64,000 nt of DNA, from the NCBI RefSeq assembly GCF_004363045.1, contig NZ_SNYJ01000010.1, positions 86,269 through 150,268 on the forward strand. The letters are read 5' to 3'. The notes below the pieces were generated by a model that was given only the letters and a program-made list of their open reading frames with translations, did no database searches and was not told the DNA's origin. Positions 33,676 to 44,277 of the stretch are shown here, piece by piece (position 1 is the first letter of the stretch; every line of letters starts with the position of its first letter). Source of the stretch: Aureibacillus halotolerans. Its GTDB lineage: Bacteria; Bacillota; Bacilli; Bacillales; DSM-28697. Both the position numbers and the translations under genes were made by a program.

Positions 33676-34482
33676 ATGTCCTATCGTCATTCCGTAGTAA
33701 AGGAACTAAAAGAATCGTTACATCGAAAACGCATCCTTTTTATAGTATTCGCGTTTTGTTTATTCTATCTATTTTACGCAAGCCAGAAAGCAAGCTATTC
33801 CTTTACTAATTCACTAAGCCTTTTTACGTTTTTTTTAGAGAATTTACTGCCCATGACGTTCCCATTGCTTGCTGTATTTATCTATTTGGGGAAGTTTTCT
33901 GCGGAACTCAACCATCGCTTTATTTTTTACACTAGAACTCGAATGGCCTTGGGAAAAACGATCATATCGAAGTTCTTGGTGAATTTTATGCTAACGTTCG
34001 CTGTTTTTTTTCTGTATGTGTTTATCACCTTTCTTTATGCCTTTTATATTGATCCTTTCTTTGGACTTACGGAATATTTTAATCCAGATATGACTGTTGC
34101 AGAAATGGAAAAAGACAGATTAGAACGCCATACCTTTACGCAGTTGCTTGTTTACGGTGATTTTATTTACGGGGTGCTTTACTCCACATGGGTCGGTGTC
34201 AACGCGGCGGTTTGGTCCAGTTTTGGGTTCCTGCTCCTTCTTGTTATGAACAGGTCCTATGTCGCTTTAACTATTCCTTACTTGGCGTATCTTGCGCAAG
34301 TGTTTTTTTTCGGAAACCCAACGCTGCAACCTTATCGATTCTCTTTTTCGGTTTTCCCTTACGGCTTTACTCAACAGGAAATTTGGACAGCTTTCATTCC
34401 TTTGGGGGCATTAGTTATCATCTGTCTTGCTCTCAGCTTATACGTGCGATTGAAATTCAGAACCTTGGATAATTTTCTATGA
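33676..34482 (+). CDS. ABC exporter membrane subunit (ABC-2-like), first of three
   Basis: 268 residues, six predicted membrane segments (first: ILFIVFAFCLFYLFYASQ). No sequence family is obvious to me beyond the layout of ABC-2 permeases. ATG 33676 after AAAGGAGTTGGTTTT; upstream in-frame ATGs up to 33511 have no ribosome site. The stop overlaps the next gene by 4 bp. Together with the two next permease-like genes and the ATPase it forms a four-gene operon. Confidence 0.75.
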   Translation: MSYRHSVVKELKESLHRKRILFIVFAFCLFYLFYASQKASYSFTNSLSLFTFFLENLLPMTFPLLAVFIYLGKFSAELNHRFIFYTRTRMALGKTIISKFLVNFMLTFAVFFLYVFITFLYAFYIDPFFGLTEYFNPDMTVAEMEKDRLERHTFTQLLVYGDFIYGVLYSTWVGVNAAVWSSFGFLLLLVMNRSYVALTIPYLAYLAQVFFFGNPTLQPYRFSFSVFPYGFTQQEIWTAFIPLGALVIICLALSLYVRLKFRTLDNFL

Positions 34483-35270
34483 GGTTTTCACGGCATTGCT
34501 TTCGTTCATATAACGTCTGGATGTGGTTTTTCGTCGCTGTTGTCTTGTTGCTTTGTGCGTGGGATCAGCGAATGTTTGTGATGGACCTGGCGCAGTACAA
34601 AGGCCTTCATTCAAATCAATGGGATGTTTTAATGGCTTGTTTGGGAAGCCCGTTTTTAGTGCTTTATTTAATATCCCCCTTCTGGATTTTTCATTCCAGC
34701 CGGATGATACTACAGGACTGGGACCCGGTTGTATTGATTCGTTTTAAAAGCCCGATGCATTGGGTATGGTTTACGTTGGCTAAACGGATCGGCCAATTGA
34801 TTGTATTTTATGTATTGCTGCTGCTTGCGGCTGTCGCCATGACTACAGGCATTCCTTGGGAAAGTGACTGGAGTGCGTTCACAAAAAGTCCGTCTGGTCA
34901 CCTCATTGCTTATACGCAGCCTGTTTATGAAAGTGGGATCTCTCCTTGGCTTGGAGTTCTTTTGGAGATGGGTTTAGCGGGCGGATACCTGATCGTTATT
35001 CAACTCCTCTTGTATTCGCTATTTCTCTTATTTTCACACAAACGGTTGGTTTTGCTATTCGGGAGTGTTCTCATTTTCATCGGTGGTATTGTGTCCTACA
35101 AGATGGTGCCTGGCGACTTGCCCTTTGCAAAGGTAACGAGCTATTTTGTACTTTCGTATACTCTCCAGTCGTTCCCGGCAGTTTGGGTGCCGTTTGCGAT
35201 GTATCTGCTTTTCTCGGTGGTTCTTCTTGGGTTTGCCTACCTGTATTTGAGGATGAAGCGTATTGAATAA
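34479..35270 (+). CDS. ABC exporter membrane subunit, second
   Basis: 263 residues with six hydrophobic segments (for example MWFFVAVVLLLCAWDQ and VVLLGFAYLYLRMK). ATG 34479 overlaps the preceding stop; its own end overlaps the next start by 8 bp. Unrecognised family; role inferred from the operon. Confidence 0.72.
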   Translation: MRFSRHCFRSYNVWMWFFVAVVLLLCAWDQRMFVMDLAQYKGLHSNQWDVLMACLGSPFLVLYLISPFWIFHSSRMILQDWDPVVLIRFKSPMHWVWFTLAKRIGQLIVFYVLLLLAAVAMTTGIPWESDWSAFTKSPSGHLIAYTQPVYESGISPWLGVLLEMGLAGGYLIVIQLLLYSLFLLFSHKRLVLLFGSVLIFIGGIVSYKMVPGDLPFAKVTSYFVLSYTLQSFPAVWVPFAMYLLFSVVLLGFAYLYLRMKRIE

Positions 35271-35982
35271 AAACCTAGGGCGAATGAATCTTCCATTCAT
35301 CGTTTATGTGTCGATCTGCCTTGTTGGGGCGGCGAACTTTGTGCTTTTTGGGGAGTCCGATACGATCATCGCCTCCCTTCATACGGCAATTAATGGTGTC
35401 TTCCCACAGGGCATTCTTGTGATGCGGTATTTGTTTTACATGATTGTTCATCTTGGACTGGTTTATCTATTCCTCCATTATTTTGAGCGGATTCAGTATG
35501 GTCAAATGTTTTATATCTTGATTCGTTCCAAGTCTTTTTTACATTGGTTCCTTCACCAGCTTGGAAACATCACCTTGCTGGGGCTGGTCTGGTTGGTCGC
35601 TTTAGCTTTGCTGTTTTATGTGGGGGGTCTCCTTCGGGGGCTGCCGCTTGGCGCTGGTGTTGAAGATGTGCCAACCACGATCATTCTGTATCATCACTTT
35701 ATAAACGGACTGTTGCAATTTGTAAATTATGCCCTGATTGCCTTTATCGTTTTCTGGATTTGGAGAAGTGATGTCCTGTTGTTAGGGTCTTTCGCTGTCA
35801 TGTTTTTGCTTGGTTTGCCAGCGATAAATACGCACCAATTCCTGCCGTTTGCCTTAAGTTCGATGGGGTATGTGACAAGTGCTTGGTTCGGTGTGTTCAC
35901 GATTAGCGGTGTGTTAGTGGCTTTCATTATCATAGAAATCGTGTTTTTGATCCTTGTGTTCAAGAAAGCGAAGTCGATTTAG
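35263..35982 (+). CDS. ABC exporter membrane subunit, third
   Basis: 239 residues with about six membrane segments. TTG start at 35263 inside the previous gene. All three membrane proteins are of similar size but not obviously similar in sequence, an arrangement seen in lantibiotic-immunity type exporters. Confidence 0.7.
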   Translation: MNKNLGRMNLPFIVYVSICLVGAANFVLFGESDTIIASLHTAINGVFPQGILVMRYLFYMIVHLGLVYLFLHYFERIQYGQMFYILIRSKSFLHWFLHQLGNITLLGLVWLVALALLFYVGGLLRGLPLGAGVEDVPTTIILYHHFINGLLQFVNYALIAFIVFWIWRSDVLLLGSFAVMFLLGLPAINTHQFLPFALSSMGYVTSAWFGVFTISGVLVAFIIIEIVFLILVFKKAKSI

Positions 35983-35999
35983 AAGGGAGTTTTTGCCTT

Positions 36000-36653
36000 A
36001 TGAATATTATCGAAGTAAAGTCTGTGTATAAAAAATTTAGAGGCGTCACATTGTTTGAAGGCGCTTCAGCTGAATTCAATCATGGTGAAATCCACGGAAT
36101 CATTGGTCCAAATGGTTCGGGGAAGTCGGTATTCTTTAAAATGATTTGTGGGTTTATTCAACCGGATCAGGGGACGATTACGATTGATCCTACATATAGA
36201 AGCAAAGCCCACGGGTTTCCGGACAACTTTGGCATCATCATTGACCGTCCTGGCTACATTGCAGGAAAAACGGGGTTTGCAAACTTGCAAAGGCTGGCCG
36301 CCATTCAGGATAAGATTACGGATGAGGACATTGTGAAGACAATGAAGAGAGTCGGATTGCAGCCGGAGGCAAAGCAGAAAGTAAAAAACTATTCACTTGG
36401 CATGAAGCAAAAATTGGCGTTAGCCCAGGCTATTATGGAAGACCAGCAAGTGCTAATTCTGGACGAGCCCTTTAATGCTTTGGACAAAGACAGTGTCACG
36501 TCAGTACGGCAATTGCTGCTGGATTTAAAGGCCCAAGGGAAAACCATTATTATGACGAGCCATCAGGAAAATGATATTGAGCTGTTGTGCGACAAGGTCT
36601 ATCGAATCGATCAGTACAAGCTGGAGGAAGTCGAGCGGAAAATGCCAACGTAA
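36000..36653 (+). CDS. ABC transporter ATP-binding protein
   Basis: 217 residues. Walker A GPNGSGKS (about 37-44), signature YSLGMKQKLALAQA, Walker B VLILDEPFNALD and H-loop TSHQEND. It powers the three preceding membrane subunits, 17 bp after the last. The type resembles bacteriocin-immunity or antibiotic efflux ATPases (CcmA-like), but no peptide precursor, modification enzyme or two-component sensor lies next to it, so the substrate is open. Confidence 0.93.
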   Translation: MNIIEVKSVYKKFRGVTLFEGASAEFNHGEIHGIIGPNGSGKSVFFKMICGFIQPDQGTITIDPTYRSKAHGFPDNFGIIIDRPGYIAGKTGFANLQRLAAIQDKITDEDIVKTMKRVGLQPEAKQKVKNYSLGMKQKLALAQAIMEDQQVLILDEPFNALDKDSVTSVRQLLLDLKAQGKTIIMTSHQENDIELLCDKVYRIDQYKLEEVERKMPT

Positions 36654-36764
36654 TAAAAACGTTGAGACAAACTGAGAAGAGGAAAATCGAACTGTGAGAT
36701 GAAAGCTTCTCGTCGTTCGAATTTTTCTAATTTGACCAAAATGACCCAAAATTGTCATGCTCCC

Positions 36765-36792
36765 GTGACAAAAAGACTACAAAACGATTACA
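36765..36792 (+). promoter_or_regulatory. Candidate WalR binding sites upstream of the M23 peptidase
   Basis: Half-sites GTGACA (36765), ACTACA (36776) and ATTACA (36787) repeat every 11 bp. ACTACA-N5-ATTACA fits the reverse WalR consensus (TGTWAH-N5-TGTWAH) with one mismatch. WalR controls cell-wall hydrolases in B. subtilis and is encoded 1.8 kb downstream. Confidence 0.6.
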
Positions 36793-36879
36793 AGTGACTT
36801 GAAAGTCTTCCAATTATCGAATCCTATGGTACAGTATTTTGTGGGAATGAGATTGATGCAAGTAGGGGGAACACATCAA

Positions 36880-38361
36880 GTGAAAGCAAACTTTACAATG
36901 AAGACCGTTGGGGCGTTTTTTGGAAAGAAGGCGCGCTATACAGGTCTTGTTCTAGTCGCAACCGGACTTGTGACTGCGGGTAGCTCGATTGTTCATGCGG
37001 GGGACAATGGTGTCATTGACACAGTGTACCATGTGTATCAAGGTGATCAAAAAATTGCTACGGTCAGTGACAAACAGATTATAGACGACGTTATAGATGA
37101 AAAAATAGATGCAGCAGAACAACAACATAGTGAATTAACGTATAAGCTAGGCCAATCGTTTAGCATTCTACCAGAGCGAACTTTTTCGGCAAGCTACCAA
37201 AACGAGCGAGGGCGTACAGCGCTTGAAAAATCGCTGGAAGTGGATGCGAAGGCGGTAGGCATCCTCGTTGAAGGTGAAGAAGAGCCTGTTGTGTATGTGC
37301 AGGACAAGGCCACAGCAAAGTCGATACTTAAGGACATGAAAACGAATTTCGTTGATGAAAAGGACCTGGATCTTTTGGAGAAAAAGCAAGAGGCTTCTTC
37401 AGAAAAGAACCAGGCCAATGAAAATGGAACACAGAAAAAGAAAGGTTCTACGTTATTAGACGTACGCTTTTCAAAGAAAGTTTCATTTAAAACGAAATTT
37501 GTTGATGAGAAAGACATTCTATCTGAAGATGATGCGCGAAAGCTACTGAAAAAAGGTTCACTTGAGGACGAAACGCATGTTGTTGAACAAGGCGAGGTTT
37601 TCAGTGAGGTGGCCACTACGTATGATTTGGATACGGACAAGCTGATGGCATTAAATCCAGGTATTCAGAATCAGAACCAGCTTAGAATAGGACAATCGTT
37701 GAATGTGACAGCCCGTCATCCGTATTTGAGCGTTGTCGTTTCTACTGCTGAAACGAAAGAAGAAACCATTCCCTTTAAAACGGTAGTAAAAGAAGACGAC
37801 ACAATGTACAAAGGTGAGGACAAGGTGACGCAGCAAGGCAAGGACGGCTCGCAAACCGTGACGTATCAAAAAACAAAAGTGAACGGCGTGCTGAGTGAGA
37901 CCACTGTCATTGCCCGTGATGTGACCGGAAAAGCCCAAGACAAGGTCGTTGTCAAAGGCACGAAGGTAGTGCCTTCACGAGGAACAGGAGAGCTAGCATG
38001 GCCAACAAACGGTGGCAGCATTACGAGTAGAATGGGTCAACGTTGGGGCAAGCAACATAAAGGCATTGACATTGCTGGAGCAAGCAACCTCACGATAAAA
38101 GCAGCAGACAATGGCGTTGTTGAATTTGCAGGTGTTCAAAGTGGTTATGGAAACAAGATCGTAATTGACCATAACAACGGTACAAAAACCATCTATGCAC
38201 ATATGTCGAGCCTTTCCGTCAGTGCTGGAGAAACCGTGCCAAAGGGAACGAAGATTGGAGTGATGGGCTCTACTGGCCAATCTACAGGAACTCATCTTCA
38301 CTTTGAAGTTTATGTGAACGGCACTTTAACGAATCCATTAACCAAGCTTCCAAGCAGATAA
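36880..38361 (+). CDS. Secreted cell-wall endopeptidase: LysM, G5 and M23 domains
   Basis: 493 residues from GTG 36880 (AGGGGGAACA upstream). Signal peptide or signal anchor around residues 18-40 (GLVLVATGLVTAGSSIVHA). A middle region with charged coiled segments, then LysM (VVEQGEVFSEVATTYDLDTD..LNPG), G5 (PFKTVVKEDDTMYKGEDKV...) and a C-terminal LytM/M23 zinc peptidase with HKGIDIAG and HLHFEVY. It should cleave peptidoglycan cross-links. Such a gene preceding walR is known in several bacilli; the WalR-like sites support membership in the Wal regulon. Confidence 0.9.
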   Translation: MKANFTMKTVGAFFGKKARYTGLVLVATGLVTAGSSIVHAGDNGVIDTVYHVYQGDQKIATVSDKQIIDDVIDEKIDAAEQQHSELTYKLGQSFSILPERTFSASYQNERGRTALEKSLEVDAKAVGILVEGEEEPVVYVQDKATAKSILKDMKTNFVDEKDLDLLEKKQEASSEKNQANENGTQKKKGSTLLDVRFSKKVSFKTKFVDEKDILSEDDARKLLKKGSLEDETHVVEQGEVFSEVATTYDLDTDKLMALNPGIQNQNQLRIGQSLNVTARHPYLSVVVSTAETKEETIPFKTVVKEDDTMYKGEDKVTQQGKDGSQTVTYQKTKVNGVLSETTVIARDVTGKAQDKVVVKGTKVVPSRGTGELAWPTNGGSITSRMGQRWGKQHKGIDIAGASNLTIKAADNGVVEFAGVQSGYGNKIVIDHNNGTKTIYAHMSSLSVSAGETVPKGTKIGVMGSTGQSTGTHLHFEVYVNGTLTNPLTKLPSR

Positions 38362-38370
38362 TATACAACT

Positions 38371-38399
38371 GTCACGTCATCTGGCGTGGCGGTTTTTTT
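38371..38399 (+). terminator. Terminator after the M23 peptidase
   Basis: GTCACG pairs with CGTGGC around an 8-base loop, followed by GGTTTTTTT. Confidence 0.7.
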
Positions 38400-38630
38400 A
38401 TGGTGAATGTTGGAATTAGCTGAATGGCTACTCGGTGACATGGTGATTGCTTATGAACATTTGGCCAGGTCATTCCTAAGCGCCGACCAATCAAAACGCA
38501 ATGAGAAAAACGAATCTATGGTAGAATAGGGGAAACGTAAAAAACGTTATTAGACTGCACCATGATGTGAGACAATCTCGCTTTTTTGATACGTAAGAAA
38601 GGCACGTGACGAAGAAAAGGAGAGAACCAA

Positions 38631-39344
38631 ATGGACAAGCATATTCTCGTTGTTGATGATGAACAGCCCATTGCAGATATATTGCAGTTTAATTTAGAAA
38701 AGGAAGGCTTCACGGTGACTTGTGCGTATGATGGGGACGAGGCCTTAAAGAAGCTAGAAGCGAATGTGCCTGATCTTGTGCTCCTTGATATAATGTTGCC
38801 GCAAAAGGATGGCATGGAAGTGTGCAAGGAAATTCGTAAAAACCACCAAATGCCAATTATTATGCTGACGGCCAAAGACTCTGAAATTGATAAAGTGCTT
38901 GGCTTAGAGCTTGGCGCGGACGATTATGTAACGAAGCCTTTTAGTGCACGGGAGCTGATTGCTCGTGTAAAAGCGAATCTGCGTCGCCATCAGCAGGTTG
39001 CCGAGCAGGATCAGGATTTGGTTGTTAAAGACATTCAGGTGGGCCCTCTAATGATCCACCCGAACTCGTACAATGTGAGTAAAGACGGACAAATGGTGGA
39101 GCTGACACACCGTGAGTTTGAATTGCTGCATTATTTAGCGCGCCATCTCGGTCAAGTCATGACACGGGAGCATTTGCTACAAACGGTATGGGGCTACGAT
39201 TATTTTGGCGACGTACGGACCGTCGATGTCACCGTTCGACGTTTGCGTGAGAAAATTGAAAACAGCCCTAGCCACCCTACATTTCTAGTGACACGCCGTG
39301 GCGTCGGTTATTATTTAAAAACGCCTGATCCGGACGCCGAATGA
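38631..39344 (+). CDS. walR: Response regulator WalR (YycF)
   Basis: OmpR-family essential regulator of cell-wall metabolism. Receiver domain with VVDDEQP, phospho-acceptor D53 (LLDIMLP) and K102 (TKPFSA); winged-helix C-terminus with [20 protein letters not shown]. 237 residues. ATG 38631 after AAAGGAGAGAACC. Overlaps walK by 4 bp. Confidence 0.97.
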   Translation: MDKHILVVDDEQPIADILQFNLEKEGFTVTCAYDGDEALKKLEANVPDLVLLDIMLPQKDGMEVCKEIRKNHQMPIIMLTAKDSEIDKVLGLELGADDYVTKPFSARELIARVKANLRRHQQVAEQDQDLVVKDIQVGPLMIHPNSYNVSKDGQMVELTHREFELLHYLARHLGQVMTREHLLQTVWGYDYFGDVRTVDVTVRRLREKIENSPSHPTFLVTRRGVGYYLKTPDPDAE

Positions 39345-41191
39345 AAACGAAGGAACGTGTCAGCTTTTTTAAATCAATTCATATTAAAATCATCTTAGTA
39401 TACGTTTTGCTCTTGCTGGTCGCCATTCAGGTGATCGGCGTCTATTTTGTTCAGGAGCTTGAGGAGCAGTTGCTAACAAGTTTTTCGACGTCAACGAATG
39501 AGCGAGCCCATGTGATCGCCTATACGATAGAAGAGGAAATGGAAAAGGAACGGTCAGCGGATGATCTCCCACTTGAAACCGTGATTCGCGACAGCTTACG
39601 AGACTTTTTGTCCGATGACATTCGCGAAATTCAAGTAATCGACAGCCGAAACCGTATTGTGGCAACGACGAGCCCTTATGACACGTCCATTGTTGGCAAA
39701 CGAACGCTGAACCTGCTTGTCAAACGGACATTGGTCGTCGGTGTCTCACAGGAAAAATGGATGATTGATCCGAAAACGAATGATCGCGTGCGTGTCGTTG
39801 TCGTTCCAATCACATCGGGCGAGGAAACCATCGGTGCCATCTATGTGTCGGCGAACGTCGAGCAAGTCTATGACCAGCTTCGCATCATTAACGAGATTTT
39901 AATTAAAGGTGTTGTGATCGCGCTCTTACTCACGATCGTGTTAGGTGTCTTTTTGGCACGGACTATTACGCGACCTGTCGCGGATATGCGTAAGCAGGCG
40001 CTTGTGCTCGCTAAAGGCGATTTTTCCCGTAATGTTAAGGTGTATGGGGACGATGAAATTGGTCAGCTGGCGACGTCCTTTAACGGGATGACACGCAAGC
40101 TGGAGGAAGCGCAGGCGACCACAGACAGTGAGCGGCGAAAACTCAGCTCTGTACTGACTCATATGACGGATGGTGTGATCGCCACGGATCGCTACGGTCA
40201 AGTCATCCTGATGAATGAACCGGCAGAAGAGCTGCTCGGCGTGTCTAGTGATGAGCTGCTTGGAGCGCCAATGATTGAAGTGTTGCGGCTAGAAGAGGAA
40301 GGTGTCACTTGGGAAGGTCTTTTCCGCGACATGGACTCGATGCTGCTTGACTATAGTGATGCGTTGCCAGAAGGGGAGCAATTGATCGTCAAAGCAAGCT
40401 TCTCTGTTATTCAAAAGGAGAGTGGCCTGCCAAACGGGCTCATTACGGTTCTTCATGACGTGACAGAGCAGGAACAAATTGAGCGTGAACGACGTGAGTT
40501 TGTGGCCAATGTGTCTCATGAGCTGCGTACGCCGTTAACGACGATGAAAAGCTACATCGAGGCATTAACGGATGGCGCATGGAAGGACGAGACCATTGCA
40601 CCAAAATTTTTAAACGTTACGCAAAACGAAACGGAGCGTATGATTCGACTCGTGAATGATTTACTGCAACTGTCAAAGATGGACAGCCGAGAAGAACAGC
40701 TTCATTTTGTGAACATTGACGTTGTTGAATTTTTTGGCGGTATTATTGACCGTTTTGAAATGTCTAAGGGGAATGAATTTCACTTAGAGCGCTCCTTCCC
40801 TAATGAACCACTTTTCGTGGCATTGGATCAGGACAAAATTACGCAAGTCATTGACAATATTATTTCAAATGCCGTGAAGTACTCCCCAGAGGGTGGCACG
40901 ATTACCCACTCGCTGCGCAAGCAAGGGAACGTCATTCGCATCACCATTCGAGACGAAGGCGTTGGCATTTCGCGAGACAAGGTCGACAAGATCTTTGACC
41001 GATTCTACCGCGCAGACAAAGCACGCACCAGAAAATTAGGGGGAACGGGCCTTGGTCTGGCTATTGCCCGGGAAATGGTTCAAGCACATGGAGGGCGCAT
41101 TTGGGCTGAAAGTGCACTGAACAAAGGAACAACCGTCCATTTCACACTTCCTATTCATCAGCGCTTGGGGCAGGAGGTGGACGATCTATGA
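39341..41191 (+). CDS. walK: Sensor histidine kinase WalK (YycG)
   Basis: 616 residues: TM1 (about 15-33), extracellular Cache-like sensor domain, TM2 (about 183-205), HAMP, PAS (about 265-370), HisKA with the phospho-His near residue 393 ([12 protein letters not shown]), and an ATPase domain with N box, DEGVGI and GGTGLGLAI. Partner of WalR. Overlaps walR and walH by 4 bp each. Confidence 0.97.
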   Translation: MKTKERVSFFKSIHIKIILVYVLLLLVAIQVIGVYFVQELEEQLLTSFSTSTNERAHVIAYTIEEEMEKERSADDLPLETVIRDSLRDFLSDDIREIQVIDSRNRIVATTSPYDTSIVGKRTLNLLVKRTLVVGVSQEKWMIDPKTNDRVRVVVVPITSGEETIGAIYVSANVEQVYDQLRIINEILIKGVVIALLLTIVLGVFLARTITRPVADMRKQALVLAKGDFSRNVKVYGDDEIGQLATSFNGMTRKLEEAQATTDSERRKLSSVLTHMTDGVIATDRYGQVILMNEPAEELLGVSSDELLGAPMIEVLRLEEEGVTWEGLFRDMDSMLLDYSDALPEGEQLIVKASFSVIQKESGLPNGLITVLHDVTEQEQIERERREFVANVSHELRTPLTTMKSYIEALTDGAWKDETIAPKFLNVTQNETERMIRLVNDLLQLSKMDSREEQLHFVNIDVVEFFGGIIDRFEMSKGNEFHLERSFPNEPLFVALDQDKITQVIDNIISNAVKYSPEGGTITHSLRKQGNVIRITIRDEGVGISRDKVDKIFDRFYRADKARTRKLGGTGLGLAIAREMVQAHGGRIWAESALNKGTTVHFTLPIHQRLGQEVDDL

Positions 41192-42510
41192 TGAAATATA
41201 AGGAACATATAAAATCCGGCCTGCTTGTGCTTCTCATTCTAGGTAGCCTTGTGCTCACATGGAGCGTGTGGACATACCAACCACAATTTATTGAGGCACC
41301 AAATACAGAATATGTTCAAAGTGTGGAGATTGGTGAGCAGCTTCCATTGAGCGAACTCGTGCAGCCGGTTCAAGCCATGTATCATGAGAACGGAGAGGTG
41401 AATGGAACGACTAGTCGAGATCAGGTGGAAGCATTGTTTGCTTCGATTCGTAAAGGGCAGTTAGGTGAAGTCAAGCCGGTCCTTTCGGAAGACTTCATCA
41501 ATAATGGAGAGATTTTGGAGGGACGGACAGAATTTGTGTTTCCAGAAAGTCTGCCCCTCTCCTTACTCCCTCAGTTAATTCCCGCTGAAGGCCAGGTCTC
41601 GGAAACAGGCACTTTTGACCGCCTTGTCGTCGATATCAGTCAGCCATCGACACGCGTGTATTTCGTCTCAAATGACAACGATCAAGTGTATCAAGCGGCA
41701 CTGCGAGAATTTGACCGCAGCAATTACATCAGCTTAGTAGACAGTACCTTGAAGAGTGGAGAGGCGTATTTTCGATATGAGCCAAACGCCGGAAGCCTCA
41801 TCTATATGCCAGTGGACATACGCAGTGTGCCAAAGCTGACGTATTCGACGATGCATCTGTCGGCAGAGAAATTTAAGGACGCTCTTTTTTCCAATCCGAG
41901 CTATGTCAAAAAGGACAATACAAGTTCGTCAGAGGAGTCCTATACAGATGGGACGAGGTTGCTTCGTGTGTACAAGAACAACCAGCAGCTTTCGTATATT
42001 AATCCGGCTCAAACTGAATACGATCAACTTTCAGGCGGAGATCTCATTTCGCGTTCCTATGATTTTATAAATGATCACGCGGGCTGGACAGATACGTATC
42101 GACTTTATCATTATTCAATTTCGGAACAAACGGTACGCTATCAGCTTTATATTGGTCAGCATCCAGTGTTCCATACGTATCGCTCCTATGGCTATCCAGC
42201 GATTTACGCATCATTTAAAAATGGAGAGATTCATGAATACCTACGTCCGTTGTTCCGATTGCGGTTTGAATTTGACCGCACAATGATTGATCTTGCATCT
42301 GGACAAACGATTGTCGATGCCTTAGAAAGTGCCCCAGACATTGATCCGAGTATGGTTCAAGACGTGAAGGTCGGCTACGAAATGGCACGCCAGCCCAACA
42401 CCAACCCCATTATCCTGTCCTTTCAGCCAGTGTGGTACGTGAAATACAACGACAGCTGGCAAAAGGTGAGTCAAATGACGGAAGGAGGGGACAGCGTTGG
42501 ATTGGAGTAG
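41188..42510 (+). CDS. yycH: WalRK regulatory protein WalH (YycH)
   Basis: 440 residues with one N-terminal membrane segment (about 10-28) and a large extracytoplasmic domain. YycH and YycI form a membrane complex with WalK that restrains its activity in B. subtilis. Identified by position and the family architecture; sequence of this protein is known to be poorly conserved. Overlaps yycI by 14 bp. Confidence 0.92.
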   Translation: MMKYKEHIKSGLLVLLILGSLVLTWSVWTYQPQFIEAPNTEYVQSVEIGEQLPLSELVQPVQAMYHENGEVNGTTSRDQVEALFASIRKGQLGEVKPVLSEDFINNGEILEGRTEFVFPESLPLSLLPQLIPAEGQVSETGTFDRLVVDISQPSTRVYFVSNDNDQVYQAALREFDRSNYISLVDSTLKSGEAYFRYEPNAGSLIYMPVDIRSVPKLTYSTMHLSAEKFKDALFSNPSYVKKDNTSSSEESYTDGTRLLRVYKNNQQLSYINPAQTEYDQLSGGDLISRSYDFINDHAGWTDTYRLYHYSISEQTVRYQLYIGQHPVFHTYRSYGYPAIYASFKNGEIHEYLRPLFRLRFEFDRTMIDLASGQTIVDALESAPDIDPSMVQDVKVGYEMARQPNTNPIILSFQPVWYVKYNDSWQKVSQMTEGGDSVGLE

Positions 42511-43381
42511 AGCAAAAACACTTTTGATCCTTTGTTTCTTTGTTCTAGATGTCTTTTTGCTCATCCAGCTTTCGGAAAAACGGCAAACGGACCAGTACGA
42601 TTTCTTAAATGAATCGACCATTGAAGAGCGGCTTGCGGCTGAGGAGATTACGTATGAAGCACTGCCAAAGGACGCGGTATCGGAAAACTACATTAGTGGC
42701 ACGAGCCGCCAGTTTGATCCGGATCTTTTGAATGAGCTCGCCAATCAAAACGTGATTATTAACGGCAACTCTGTCGTGTCCAGCTTGATTGAGCCTTATA
42801 CGTTAAACATGGATGAAATGTCTGACAGTGTGACCGAATTTATGAACACACAGGTCGTGGATGGGGCGCGATATCGCTTTTGGTCCTACAATCGTGAAAC
42901 GAACGCCATTATCCTTTTTCAGACCTATGAGGGAAAAACGATCTATTACAATGATAATGGCATTGTCATTCTACAGCTCAATGAAGACAATCAAGTGGTC
43001 AGCTATCAGCAGACGATGCTGAGCGATATTGAACAGCTTGACATTGACGAGAAAAAGCAACAGCCTATCCTGCCAGCTATTGAGGCATTGAAAATCCTTT
43101 TTGAACGCAATGAGCTGCCATCAGGGAGTCACGTCTCCAGTGTAGAGCTTGGCTATTACACGTTAGTGCCGTTGTCTGGCGGTGTTCAGGTGTTTGCGCC
43201 GACATGGCATGTCATCGTCGACAATGAACGGAACTATTTTATTAATGCCATTGAAGGGCAAATTCAGCAGATGAATGACGGCAATGCGGCAACGACGAAT
43301 CAATCAAACCTGGATGACATTCCTCTTCCCAACGAAGGAACAGACGAGAGTGAAGACGGAGAGAATGGAGGCGTTTCATGA
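42497..43381 (+). CDS. yycI: WalRK regulatory protein WalI (YycI)
   Basis: 294 residues starting with the YycI signature [20 protein letters not shown], which is the membrane segment, followed by an extracytoplasmic domain and an acidic tail. Start TTG 42497 with GGAGGGGACAGCG. Overlaps walJ by 4 bp. Confidence 0.94.
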   Translation: MDWSRAKTLLILCFFVLDVFLLIQLSEKRQTDQYDFLNESTIEERLAAEEITYEALPKDAVSENYISGTSRQFDPDLLNELANQNVIINGNSVVSSLIEPYTLNMDEMSDSVTEFMNTQVVDGARYRFWSYNRETNAIILFQTYEGKTIYYNDNGIVILQLNEDNQVVSYQQTMLSDIEQLDIDEKKQQPILPAIEALKILFERNELPSGSHVSSVELGYYTLVPLSGGVQVFAPTWHVIVDNERNYFINAIEGQIQQMNDGNAATTNQSNLDDIPLPNEGTDESEDGENGGVS

Positions 43382-44172
43382 GCTTGCAATTTAGTGTGCT
43401 GGCAAGTGGAAGCACAGGGAATGCATTTTTTATTCAAACACCAACGCAAAAATGGCTAGTGGATGCCGGCTTAAGCGGCAAAAAGATGGAAGCTCTGCTG
43501 AATCAAATAGGGCAGAGTGCATCTGATCTAAATGGTATTTTTGTGACCCATGAGCATAGCGATCACATTAAAGGTCTCGGGATTCTCGCACGAAAGCACA
43601 CGCTGCCAATTTACGCGAATATGCCCACCTGGCGAGCGATGGAACGCCACATTGGCGCGCTTCCGACCGAACAAAAGTTCACCTTTGATATGGAAACGGT
43701 ACGTAGCTTTGGTGACCTAGACGTGCAATCCTTTCCGGTCTCACATGACGCCGCTCAGCCGATGTTTTATGCGTTTCGCCACGCACAACGACAGGTCGCT
43801 GTGGTGACCGATACAGGGTACGTGAGCGATCGTGTCAAAGGCATCGTGCGAAATAGCAATTGCCTTGTGTTTGAAGCCAATCATGATGTGCAGATGCTGC
43901 GCATGGGTAGATACCCTTGGAACGTCAAGCAACGGATCTTAAGCGATGTTGGTCATGTGTGCAATGAAGATGCTGGCGTCGCGCTGTCCGAAATTATTGG
44001 CGATGCGACAAAACGTATTTATTTGGCCCATTTAAGCAAAGATAATAACATGAAGGATCTCGCTCGCTTAGCCGTCGCTCAGACGCTTGAAGCAAAAGGA
44101 CGGCCTGTAGGGGCTGGATTTGATTTATTCGATACGGACCCTGTTGTGCCAACGCCACTTGTCACTGCATAG
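43378..44172 (+). CDS. walJ: MBL-fold hydrolase WalJ (YycJ)
   Basis: 264-residue metallo-beta-lactamase-fold protein with the metal motif [12 protein letters not shown] and further ligands SHDAAQP and DTGYVSD. WalJ affects coordination of division with DNA replication in Gram-positives and has exonuclease-like features; here it is the fifth gene of the wal operon. Confidence 0.95.
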   Translation: MSLQFSVLASGSTGNAFFIQTPTQKWLVDAGLSGKKMEALLNQIGQSASDLNGIFVTHEHSDHIKGLGILARKHTLPIYANMPTWRAMERHIGALPTEQKFTFDMETVRSFGDLDVQSFPVSHDAAQPMFYAFRHAQRQVAVVTDTGYVSDRVKGIVRNSNCLVFEANHDVQMLRMGRYPWNVKQRILSDVGHVCNEDAGVALSEIIGDATKRIYLAHLSKDNNMKDLARLAVAQTLEAKGRPVGAGFDLFDTDPVVPTPLVTA

Positions 44173-44277
44173 CAACGGGTTTACTGCTCAGGCATTAGAG
44201 GGTAAAAGGAAGGTTAGCAAGCAGCGAATCAACCGCAAGTGGTGGCGGAACGAGAAACGATGATTGGAGATGAAGCG

